A DNA stretch of 9,761 nt. Origin: Bacteroidota bacterium (GTDB lineage Bacteria > Bacteroidota > Bacteroidia > Flavobacteriales > Weeksellaceae). The notes beneath the pieces were generated by a model, which saw nothing but the letters and a program-made list of their open reading frames with translations, searched no databases and had not been told where the DNA came from. This document shows, piece by piece, positions 1-5,382 of the stretch. The stretch is from contig JAEWYW010000047.1 in the NCBI GenBank assembly GCA_023458535.1, positions 1 to 9,761 on the forward strand, written 5' to 3'. The stretch's first letter is position 1; each line of letters opens with the position of its first letter. The translations under genes were made by a program, and so were the position numbers.

Positions 1-372
1 AGAGTGTATTCTGAAATCTTACTCGATTACGAAAAAGCTAAACAATATTTTGAAGAGGCATTACAAAATGATTTGATGAACATCAACACACCGCAATTCT
101 ATCTCATGTGTTTGTTGAATAATGAAGACTATATGGAAGCCGAAAAACTCATTAATTTTTCTTTAAAAATAAAGGGTATTGACAAATCTAATATTTGGTA
201 TCATCGAGCTGTACTCTCTGAAATGAGAGGTAGTTTGTTAAATTCCCTATATTTTTTGAGGGAAGCTAAAAAGTTTTGTTTCAACCAAAGCAGTCTTGAT
301 TTTATGGAGGCTCGAGAGAGATTCGTGAGGTCGAAAATGCAGAAAAAGAAAATAAAGAAGGAAACCAATTAA
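1..372 (+). CDS. TPR-like repeat protein, 3' end only
   Basis: The reading frame is open from the first base of the window and stops with TAA at 370-372, so this is the C-terminal part of a longer protein. A GTG at 4-6 is in frame but is more likely an internal valine than a start. The roughly 123 visible residues are helical and show three tetratricopeptide-like helix pairs: one around DYEKAKQYFEEAL, one around NNEDYMEAEKLINFSLK, and one around WYHRAVLSEMRGSLLNSLYF. A lysine-rich tail follows (KMQKKKIKK). TPR proteins are usually protein-interaction scaffolds. No catalytic domain is visible here and the partner cannot be named. The stop codon lies in the loop of a bidirectional terminator shared with the convergent cytochrome gene. 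Confidence 0.75.
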   Translation, partial: RVYSEILLDYEKAKQYFEEALQNDLMNINTPQFYLMCLLNNEDYMEAEKLINFSLKIKGIDKSNIWYHRAVLSEMRGSLLNSLYFLREAKKFCFNQSSLDFMEARERFVRSKMQKKKIKKETN

Positions 373-391
373 GGTTTCCTTTATTTTATTT
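358..391. terminator. Bidirectional intrinsic terminator
   Basis: A perfect 9-bp inverted repeat (AAGGAAACC at 358-366, GGTTTCCTT at 373-381) encloses a 6-nt loop that contains the TAA stop of the upstream gene. On the plus strand it is followed by a T-rich run (TTATTTTATTTTT). On the minus strand the stem is followed by CTTTATTTTCTTTTTC. It can therefore serve both the TPR-like gene and the convergent cytochrome lipoprotein gene that ends at 386. Confidence 0.75.
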
Positions 392-664
392 TTGAGAGAT
401 CAGATAATCAAAAACCATTTGGTGTTGATCGTCTGTCAGTTTAGCTCTCGGAGCCATTCTACTCAAGGTTTTTATCCAGCCTTCTGCATCATGTTTTTTA
501 GGATCAGGTAAGGCATGGCATTTATTACAAGAGTTATCGAAAATTGTTTTTCCCTGAGCGAGTTTCTCTGAGGAAGTATACTTCGGACCTGTAACTGCCG
601 TGGATTTAGGACCGCAAGATGCTAGAAAGATTACTGCTATCAGCAGCGCAAATAAATTTTTCAT
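386..664 (-). CDS. Small monohaem cytochrome c lipoprotein (copy A)
   Basis: This 92-residue protein has a lipoprotein signal peptide (hydrophobic residues 4-16, lipobox LASC with Cys17), so it should be anchored in a membrane facing the periplasm. CNKCH at 46-50 is a c-type haem attachment motif with His50 as proximal ligand. Met70, in MAPRAKL, is the probable distal ligand. The size fits a minimal class I cytochrome c domain, so a role in electron transfer is likely, but its redox partner is not visible. It is the downstream member of a tandem pair with the gene at 721-1011. By hand alignment about 43 of 76 positions from the lipid cysteine onward are identical. The 56-nt gap between the two allows co-transcription. 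The start ATG is followed by an ordinary lipoprotein leader, which supports the choice. Confidence 0.85.
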   Translation of the reverse strand: MKNLFALLIAVIFLASCGPKSTAVTGPKYTSSEKLAQGKTIFDNSCNKCHALPDPKKHDAEGWIKTLSRMAPRAKLTDDQHQMVFDYLISQK

Positions 665-720
665 AAGATTGTAATTTGGTGGTTATTTATAAAAACTTTA
701 TCAAAGATTGAGCCTTTCTA

Positions 721-1011
721 TTATTTTTTTACAGAAACTATGTAATTATATACCATTTGATGCTGTTCTTCATTCAATTTTGCCTTTGGCGCCATAGCGT
801 TCATAATACCTACCCATTGTACAGAAGTATGTTCCGTTGGGTTGGGTAATGCGTGGCATTTTCCGCAAGAATTTTCAAAAATTGTTTTTCCCTGTGCTAA
901 TTTTTCTTCAGATACAGTTTTAACTCCAGTTATCGTTGATGTTTTTGGTGTACAAGATGTTAGCCCCATAGTTGTAATCGCCACAGCCGATAGAACGATG
1001 CATTTTTTCAT
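721..1011 (-). CDS. Small monohaem cytochrome c lipoprotein (copy B)
   Basis: This 96-residue protein is a paralogue of the gene just downstream. The signal peptide ends in a lipobox-like LTSC with Cys20. The haem motif CGKCH is at 49-53, and Met73 in MAPKAKL is the probable sixth haem ligand. The spacing from the first haem cysteine to this Met is 24 residues in both copies. The block EKLAQGKTIF plus NSCxKCHALP is shared almost exactly, and QHQMV near the C terminus is also kept. It is expected to act as a membrane-tethered electron carrier on the periplasmic side, though which oxidase or reductase it serves is unknown. It is first in its transcription unit, with a good -7-like promoter box 25 nt upstream of the ATG. 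Confidence 0.85.
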   Translation of the reverse strand: MKKCIVLSAVAITTMGLTSCTPKTSTITGVKTVSEEKLAQGKTIFENSCGKCHALPNPTEHTSVQWVGIMNAMAPKAKLNEEQHQMVYNYIVSVKK

Positions 1012-1035
1012 AGAATCTTATTTAATAGTTAAAAA

Positions 1036-1043
1036 CAAATATA
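1036..1043 (-). promoter_or_regulatory. Putative -7 box for the cytochrome lipoprotein pair
   Basis: Read on the minus strand this is TATATTTG, a full match to the Bacteroidota -7 consensus TAnnTTTG. It sits 25 nt upstream of the ATG at 1011, which would give a leader of about 20 nt. No convincing -33 TTG element was found at the usual spacing, so the call rests on the -7 box and its position. Confidence 0.4.
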
Positions 1044-1120
1044 CTAATTTACAAAATGACCCTTTCTTCTATGAAGAATTTTTAATACATTTTTGCATCA
1101 CCAAAGAGTTTAAAATTTAT

Positions 1121-1128
1121 TATTTTTG
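1121..1128 (+). promoter_or_regulatory. Putative -7 box for meaB
   Basis: TATTTTTG matches TAnnTTTG. It lies only 4 nt before the meaB ATG at 1133, so transcription would start at or very near the start codon. A TTG at 1093-1095 is a possible -33 element, but its 25-nt spacing is longer than usual. Such a short AT-rich match may be due to chance. Confidence 0.25.
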
Positions 1129-1132
1129 ATGC

Positions 1133-2116
1133 ATGAATTTTTCTACAGAAGACTTACTGGAAGGCATAAGAACGGGTAATAAAAGGCTGATTGGCAAGGC
1201 CATAACCTTGGTGGAAAGCAAAAAATCCGAACACCGTTTACAGGTTGAAGAATTGCTTAAAAAAGTGATGCCTTTCACGGGGAATTCAATTCGGGTTGGT
1301 ATTACAGGAGTTCCAGGTGCTGGTAAGTCTACTTTTATAGAAAATTTCGGCAGACTAGCCATTCAGCAGGGCAAAAAAGTAGCGGTTTTGGCCATTGATC
1401 CGAGTTCATCCATCAACAAGGGAAGTATCTTGGGTGACAAGACCCGAATGGAAGAACTCGCAAAAGAAGAAAACGCATTTATTCGTCCCAGTCCGAGTGG
1501 TGGATTTTTAGGAGGTGTTGCCAATACTACTTTCGAAACCATGCTTATTTGTGAAGCAGCAGGATATGAATATATTCTTATTGAAACTGTTGGTGTTGGG
1601 CAGTCTGAGGTGTTGGTTGCCGATATTTCTGATGTTTTTCTATTTGTAAAAATAATTGGCGGCGGAGACGAACTTCAAGGCATTAAAAGAGGTATTATGG
1701 AAATGGTGGATGTAATTTTTATTAATAAAGTTCACCAAGAAAATCTTGCTAAAGCCAAACAGACAAAAGTTGAGCTGAAAAGAGCTTTAGATTTTATGCC
1801 CAATAAAGAAAAGGACTGGAAAGTACCCGTATTACTAGGCTCCGCACTAGATAATAAAGGCTTAGAAGAGGTTTATGAAAAAATCGAAGATTTCATTAAA
1901 CTCAAGAAAAAAAACAACAGATTTGATGAAGTGAGAGCTCAGCAATCACAAAAGAGATTTGAATATTGGGTTCAGGAAAATATATTATCACTCATCACGA
2001 AAGATGTTGCAATTGAAAGTGCTTATCTGGAACACAAAAAAAATGCTTCCGAAGGAGTGTCAAATCCCAGTACGGAAGCAAAATTATTTGTTGAAAAATT
2101 TCTGAATCGCAACTGA
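1133..2116 (+). CDS. meaB: Methylmalonyl-CoA mutase-associated GTPase MeaB (ArgK family)
   Basis: This 327-residue cytoplasmic P-loop G protein is close to the usual family length. The family loads, protects and reactivates adenosylcobalamin-dependent methylmalonyl-CoA mutase. Visible motifs in order are: Walker A GVPGAGKST at 59-67, a VLAIDPSS strand at 85-92, GDKTRM at 101-106, the family block SPSGGFLGG at 120-128, and the MeaB/ArgK signature ETVGVGQSE at 151-159. The base-recognition motif is unusual: it reads NKVH at 198-201 where NKxD is expected. The C terminus is helical, as in the family dimerisation region. No mutase gene is in the window. The gene is divergent from the cytochrome pair, and its TGA directly abuts the stop codon of the convergent DUF4251 gene. 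The start gives an N terminus typical of the family (short helix, then GNKRLIGKAITLVES). Confidence 0.92.
   Translation: MNFSTEDLLEGIRTGNKRLIGKAITLVESKKSEHRLQVEELLKKVMPFTGNSIRVGITGVPGAGKSTFIENFGRLAIQQGKKVAVLAIDPSSSINKGSILGDKTRMEELAKEENAFIRPSPSGGFLGGVANTTFETMLICEAAGYEYILIETVGVGQSEVLVADISDVFLFVKIIGGGDELQGIKRGIMEMVDVIFINKVHQENLAKAKQTKVELKRALDFMPNKEKDWKVPVLLGSALDNKGLEEVYEKIEDFIKLKKKNNRFDEVRAQQSQKRFEYWVQENILSLITKDVAIESAYLEHKKNASEGVSNPSTEAKLFVEKFLNRN
2036..2080 (-). terminator. Intrinsic terminator of the DUF4251 gene, inside meaB
   Basis: On the minus strand an 8-bp perfect stem (TGCTTCCG at 2080-2073, CGGAAGCA at 2051-2044) encloses a 21-nt loop and is followed at once by eight T residues (2043-2036). 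The stem begins 37 nt beyond the stop codon of the minus-strand DUF4251 gene. All of it lies in the sense coding sequence of meaB. On the plus strand the stem is followed by AAAATTATTTG, so it should be much weaker in that direction. Confidence 0.65.
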
Positions 2117-2647
2117 TTATTTTTCTACATTCTTTGTTAAATAACCATCATAAGAAATCGGCTGTCTGTCGTTTCCTTTAATAGACAAATACGCTTTACC
2201 ATTTTTAAAATATTCAATGATTATTTCTGATACATAACTCACATCTTTGGGTTGAATTCTTAAAATAGTTTTTCCTTTCTTGCCTTCGGAGGAGCTTACT
2301 GTATAGTCTTTAGAAGTAAATCTGTAGCTATTTCTGTCTTGATCGTAACTGGGATTAAACATTCTTCCGAAATATGGTAAGACCGACTCCAATGTATTGT
2401 CTTTTACAGATAGCGTATAATTAGAACCATTCAGGTCTAAAATTCTCATGGCATTACCACCAGGTAGGGAATTTACCATATTAATTCCATCGTAATTGGT
2501 GGGATTTGCGCGCTGTGCATGAAATACAAAATTCTGAACATCGACTGGCGTCTGAATGTTTGAAGAATTCATGCTTTGCTGAGAAGAGCAATTTTGAAAA
2601 ATCATCATTGCACAAAACATAATAAAATATAGGGATAAATTTCTCAT
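2117..2647 (-). CDS. DUF4251 family lipoprotein
   Basis: This 176-residue protein has a signal peptide (hydrophobic residues 5-18) ending in a loose lipobox, FQNC, with Cys20 as the likely lipidated residue. A short Ser/Gln/Asn-rich linker follows. The rest matches what I know of the DUF4251 family of Bacteroidota: an opening FVFHAQRANP at 41-50, the hallmark LPYFGRMF at 90-97, a beta-rich middle, and the closing RQPISYDGYL at 161-170. The function of DUF4251 is not known to me, and no catalytic motif is apparent. It should reside in the periplasm or on a membrane surface. No acidic surface-export tag directly after the cysteine is evident, which favours the periplasm. The gene is convergent with meaB at zero spacing and divergent from the M48 protease lipoprotein. 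Confidence 0.85.
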   Translation of the reverse strand: MRNLSLYFIMFCAMMIFQNCSSQQSMNSSNIQTPVDVQNFVFHAQRANPTNYDGINMVNSLPGGNAMRILDLNGSNYTLSVKDNTLESVLPYFGRMFNPSYDQDRNSYRFTSKDYTVSSSEGKKGKTILRIQPKDVSYVSEIIIEYFKNGKAYLSIKGNDRQPISYDGYLTKNVEK

Positions 2648-2755
2648 TACTAAGGATTTTTAATCAATTAAAGGTAGCAAAATTTATGCAAACAGATATT
2701 CCACTATATATTTTTTGGAATAAAAATTGTTAAAGTGAATTTAAATATCTAAACT

Positions 2756-3553
2756 ATGAAATTAAAAATTGCAATAGGAGCACTCGCTATCACTGCTGTA
2801 AGTGTAATTGCTTGTACAACAAATCCTATTACTGGACGATCTTCTTTACAGCTTGCTAATAATTCTGAGATATTGACGATGTCTTCTCAGGAATATAGAA
2901 AAACACTTTCAGGTGCGAAGGTTATAAAAGGAACTGCAGATGCTAACAGAGTTACAAATGTAGGTACAAAAATTAAAAATGCTGCCGAGAGGTATTATAA
3001 CTCCATTGGTAGGTCAGCAGATTTGGCCAATTACAACTGGGAATTTAGTTTGATAGATGATAAACAAATCAATGCATGGTGTATGCCGGGTGGGAAAGTA
3101 GCTGTTTATACAGGTATTTTGCCTATTACCAAAGACGATACAGGAATGGCAGTAGTTTTAGGGCACGAAATTTCGCACGCTCTTGCAGGTCATGGTAACG
3201 AAAGAATTTCTCAAGCCATGGTCGCTCAATATGGAGGTGCAATTTTAGGAAGTACCATTTCAAACTCGCAATTAGCAGGGGTTTTTGAGCAACTTTATCC
3301 AATTGGCTCACAGGTTGGTCTAATGGCTTATGGTAGAAAACAAGAAACAGAAGCTGATAAAATGGGTCTTATTTTAATGGCGATGGCAGGATACAATCCT
3401 CAACAGGCTGTTCCTTTCTGGCAGAGAATGCAGGCTGCTTCTTCTGGAAACCGTATGCCTGAATTTTTATCAACTCACCCTAACCCAGAATCCAGAATCA
3501 AAGATTTAGAGGCAAGTATGGGTGAAGCAATGAAGTACTATAAAGGTAAATAG
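2756..3553 (+). CDS. M48 family zinc metalloprotease lipoprotein (LoiP/BepA-like)
   Basis: This 265-residue protein has a lipoprotein leader with lipobox VIAC (Cys20), so it should act in the periplasm attached to a membrane. The zinc site is complete. HEISH at 137-141 supplies two His ligands and the catalytic Glu138. The downstream ETEAD at 197-201 fits the M48 ExxxD motif, with Glu197 as third ligand. WCMPGGKVAVYTG at 108-120 and STHPNPESRI at 239-248 are further M48-typical blocks. The length fits the compact LoiP/YggG type. It lacks the C-terminal TPR region of BepA. Family members take part in outer-membrane protein quality control; the substrate here is unknown. It stands alone, divergent from DUF4251 and closed by a clear terminator. 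The start gives an ordinary lipoprotein signal peptide. Confidence 0.9.
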   Translation: MKLKIAIGALAITAVSVIACTTNPITGRSSLQLANNSEILTMSSQEYRKTLSGAKVIKGTADANRVTNVGTKIKNAAERYYNSIGRSADLANYNWEFSLIDDKQINAWCMPGGKVAVYTGILPITKDDTGMAVVLGHEISHALAGHGNERISQAMVAQYGGAILGSTISNSQLAGVFEQLYPIGSQVGLMAYGRKQETEADKMGLILMAMAGYNPQQAVPFWQRMQAASSGNRMPEFLSTHPNPESRIKDLEASMGEAMKYYKGK

Positions 3554-3579
3554 ATATATTTATCATTATAAAAATACAG

Positions 3580-3617
3580 CCTACTCTTATTTTTATTAAA
3601 TTTGAGTAGGTTTTTTT
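3580..3617 (+). terminator. Intrinsic terminator after the M48 protease gene
   Basis: CCTACTC at 3580-3586 pairs with GAGTAGG at 3604-3610 and is followed by seven T residues (3611-3617). The 17-nt AT-rich loop may add four more A-T pairs beyond a two-base internal mismatch. It lies 26 nt after the protease stop and only 18 nt before the next ATG. Confidence 0.8.
3597..3604 (+). promoter_or_regulatory. Putative -7 box inside the terminator loop
   Basis: TAAATTTG is a full match to TAnnTTTG. It occupies the 3' part of the terminator loop and the first base of the right stem arm. It would place the transcription start near 3609-3611, about 25 nt before the ATG at 3636, and give the downstream gene its own promoter. 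No clear -33 TTG is visible. Confidence 0.35.
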
Positions 3618-3635
3618 ACATCTAAAATTACAATC

Positions 3636-3959
3636 ATGAAAAGTATCTCACTTGTCGGAATTATTTTATTAGCGGTGTCTGCGATCTTATTTTATTTCAC
3701 TACAAATTTTGCTGTCGAAGAAATTCGTTTGTCGCATGTGATGGGTGTAATGGGAGGAATTGGTATCGGCCTTATTATTGGTGGAATGGTAGGCTATGTA
3801 AGTAAAGGAAGCGCTATAAAAGCCGATCAGAAAAGGAGAGAGTTCAAACAGCTTCAAAAAGAGAAAGAGGAGTTTGAAAAGAAAAATCTTGAAATGCAAC
3901 AACAAAATAATGCACTTCAAGAAGAAGTGCATCATGATGATATTCAAAGAAATATATAA
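3636..3959 (+). CDS. Small membrane protein with C-terminal coiled coil
   Basis: This 107-residue protein was not recognised as a named family. Residues 5-23 form a hydrophobic segment. A second segment at about 35-55 is glycine-rich (GVMGGIGIGLIIGGMVGY). Residues 61-98 are strongly charged and Glu/Lys/Gln-rich with heptad-like spacing, which predicts a cytoplasmic or periplasmic coiled coil after a two-pass membrane hairpin. The tail ends in HHDDIQRNI. The first segment could also be an uncleaved signal anchor. The layout suggests an oligomeric inner-membrane scaffold, but no function can be given. The gene lies just after the protease terminator and may have its own promoter in that terminator's loop. 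It converges on the beta-barrel gene with a 3-nt gap, and its last codons contain the probable terminator of that opposing operon. Confidence 0.7.
   Translation: MKSISLVGIILLAVSAILFYFTTNFAVEEIRLSHVMGVMGGIGIGLIIGGMVGYVSKGSAIKADQKRREFKQLQKEKEEFEKKNLEMQQQNNALQEEVHHDDIQRNI
3898..3932 (-). terminator. Probable terminator of the pgi-to-barrel run, inside the convergent gene
   Basis: A perfect 9-bp stem (ATGCACTTC at 3910-3918, GAAGTGCAT at 3924-3932) has a 5-nt loop. Read on the minus strand it begins 30 nt after the barrel gene's stop and is followed by TATTTTGTTGTT, which is T-rich though interrupted. On the plus strand the next bases (CATGATGATATTC) are not T-rich. It lies wholly in the coding sequence of the small membrane protein, so it could instead be a by-product of that coding sequence. 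Confidence 0.5.
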
Positions 3960-3962
3960 TTC

Positions 3963-4583
3963 TTAGTTAAATTTGTATCCAATACCAGCAAAAATAACAG
4001 CTGTATTTTTATTATCGTAAGTAACGGTTTGGTTATGTGCAGTATCGGTATAAATTCTTTCGTCACTATTGAAAGCCCCTTGATATCTAGCTGAGAAAAT
4101 AAACTTCTTTACCAATAATTGGGCTCCAACCTGGTAACCTAATTTATAATCTTTAGATTTGAATCTTTCTACAAATTCGTTGTAGGTATTGTCTTTGCTT
4201 AATTGATAGCTGAACATTGGCCCTGCATAAACCCCTACTTTGTCACCTAAAAAATTATGTCCTACCAAAACTGGAACGTCCAAAGTATGGCTTTTTGCAG
4301 CAAAGTTTACATTGTAAGCTGTGTATTCGCTTTTTATGGAAGTGTAATACAATTCAGGCATTAAGAACCAACTTGGAGTAAGATCAAGTTTTAATGAAAG
4401 TCCTAAATTGAATCCGACATTATTTCTACCCTTAGCTTCCACAGACTGAGTTACAGAGTTTGAAATATTTTTCCATGAAGCATTGCCTGCTGGAAATAAC
4501 ACGTTAAACTTAGCAGCAAATGACATTTGCGCCGATAAAGATAAAGAAAGCGCCAATAAGGACAAGCTAAGAATCTTTTTCAT
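3963..4583 (-). CDS. Outer-membrane beta-barrel protein (PorT/OMP_b-brl type)
   Basis: This 206-residue protein has a Sec signal peptide (KK, then Leu/Ser-rich residues 4-17). Cleavage after SLSA would leave a mature start QMSFAAKFN, which resembles the QVSFGVKAG start of small Bacteroidota barrels. Alternating hydrophobic strands follow, such as FLMPELYYTSI, HTLDVPVLVGHNF, VGVYAGPMFSYQL, YQVGAQLLVKKFIFSARYQ and AVIFAGIGYKF. The last of these ends close to the C terminus, as expected for an outer-membrane barrel of about eight strands. The role is unknown. The ATG lies inside the 3' end of mlaF, overlapping it by 17 nt in another frame, which suggests translational coupling and perhaps a role linked to the Mla-type transporter. 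No other start between the ATG and the signal-peptide core is better. Confidence 0.8.
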   Translation of the reverse strand: MKKILSLSLLALSLSLSAQMSFAAKFNVLFPAGNASWKNISNSVTQSVEAKGRNNVGFNLGLSLKLDLTPSWFLMPELYYTSIKSEYTAYNVNFAAKSHTLDVPVLVGHNFLGDKVGVYAGPMFSYQLSKDNTYNEFVERFKSKDYKLGYQVGAQLLVKKFIFSARYQGAFNSDERIYTDTAHNQTVTYDNKNTAVIFAGIGYKFN

Positions 4584-5382
4584 TGTCTTCTATTTTAGTA
4601 ATATTGTTTTCTATAGTTTTATTGTTTTCTAATAGGTATTCCCTCAATTCTTTGAAAAGCTCTGATGAATAAACGAAATCTATAAGGTTTTTGTTTCCTG
4701 CAGTAATAAGAATATCTTTATTTCCTTCCCATTCTTTTAAACCGTTTCGAAGATACAAAATTTTTTCACCTATCGTCATTACAGAGTTCATATCGTGGGT
4801 GTTAATGATGGTGGTGGTATCGTATTCTTTGGTAATTTCCAATAAAAGATCATCAATAACATTTGATGTATAAGGATCTAGTCCAGAATTGGGTTCGTCG
4901 CAGAACAGATATTTAGGATAGTTTACAATAGCGCGAGCAATGGCTACCCTTTTTTGCATACCTCCAGAAATTTCTGAAGGGAATTTTTTATTTGCTTTAT
5001 CCAAATGCACCCTGCTGATAACTTCCAGAACACGTCGTTTCTTTTCTCGGAAGGTCATGTTTGTAAACATGTCTAAAGGAAATTGAATGTTTTCTTCGAC
5101 CGTCATGGAATCGAAAAGTGCACTTCCTTGAAATACCGTGCCGATTTCAGACCTCAGCTGCTGTTTTTCGTCACGTGTCATTTTATTAATATCTCGACCG
5201 TCAAAAAGGATTTCACCTGATGAAGGTTGGAACACGTTGAGTAAACTTTTAACAAATACAGTTTTACCAGAACCACTCTGGCCAATTATTAAATTTACTT
5301 TTCCTTTGTCAAAAGATGTTGAAATACCTTTCAGAACCTCTACACCATCAAAAGACTTCTTTAAATCTTTAACTTCAATCAT
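4567..5382 (-). CDS. mlaF: MlaF-like ABC transporter ATP-binding protein
   Basis: This 271-residue cytoplasmic ATPase has all ABC motifs: Walker A GQSGSGKT at 34-41, Q-loop Gln85 in VFQGSALFD, signature ISGGMQKR at 138-145, Walker B YLFCDEPNSGLD at 158-169, and H-loop His196 in NTHDM. The SALFDSMTVEENIQFPL stretch and the ISGGMQKR signature are typical of the MlaF/Ttg2A branch. That branch drives phospholipid movement between the inner and outer membranes. About 25 C-terminal residues, rich in Asn/Glu/Lys, extend past the core. The start codon overlaps the mlaE stop by one base (TAATG), the usual arrangement for coupled synthesis of permease and ATPase. Its own 3' end overlaps the next gene. 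No MlaD (MCE) gene is adjacent on the downstream side. Confidence 0.9.
   Translation of the reverse strand: MIEVKDLKKSFDGVEVLKGISTSFDKGKVNLIIGQSGSGKTVFVKSLLNVFQPSSGEILFDGRDINKMTRDEKQQLRSEIGTVFQGSALFDSMTVEENIQFPLDMFTNMTFREKKRRVLEVISRVHLDKANKKFPSEISGGMQKRVAIARAIVNYPKYLFCDEPNSGLDPYTSNVIDDLLLEITKEYDTTTIINTHDMNSVMTIGEKILYLRNGLKEWEGNKDILITAGNKNLIDFVYSSELFKELREYLLENNKTIENNITKIEDNEKDS

Noticed and set aside
665..720. Separate promoter or terminator between the two cytochrome genes
   Set aside because: The best hairpin has a 4-bp stem (CTTT/AAAG) and the best -7-like match (AATCTTTG) misses the leading T; not enough to call.
842..1129. Plus-strand open frame of 95 codons opposite the upstream cytochrome lipoprotein
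   Set aside because: It is antisense to a gene with a clear haem motif and lipoprotein leader, and its product has no recognisable domain.
1120..1362. Minus-strand open frame opposite the meaB start
   Set aside because: It is a shadow of the conserved Walker A region of meaB on the other strand.
2698..2721. ATTCC...GGAAT dyad in the divergent gap before the M48 protease gene, as an operator or terminator
   Set aside because: Five-base arms in very AT-rich DNA are expected by chance, and no second copy was seen.
3687..3947. Minus-strand open frame of 86 codons opposite the small membrane protein
   Set aside because: The Leu/Phe-rich product is what the reverse strand of a Lys/Glu coiled coil gives; no independent support.
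3990..4011. A-rich/T-rich dyad around ACAGCTGT as a possible plus-strand terminator for the small membrane protein
   Set aside because: The core palindrome leaves almost no loop and the outer A-T arms are offset by mismatches, so the hairpin should be weak.
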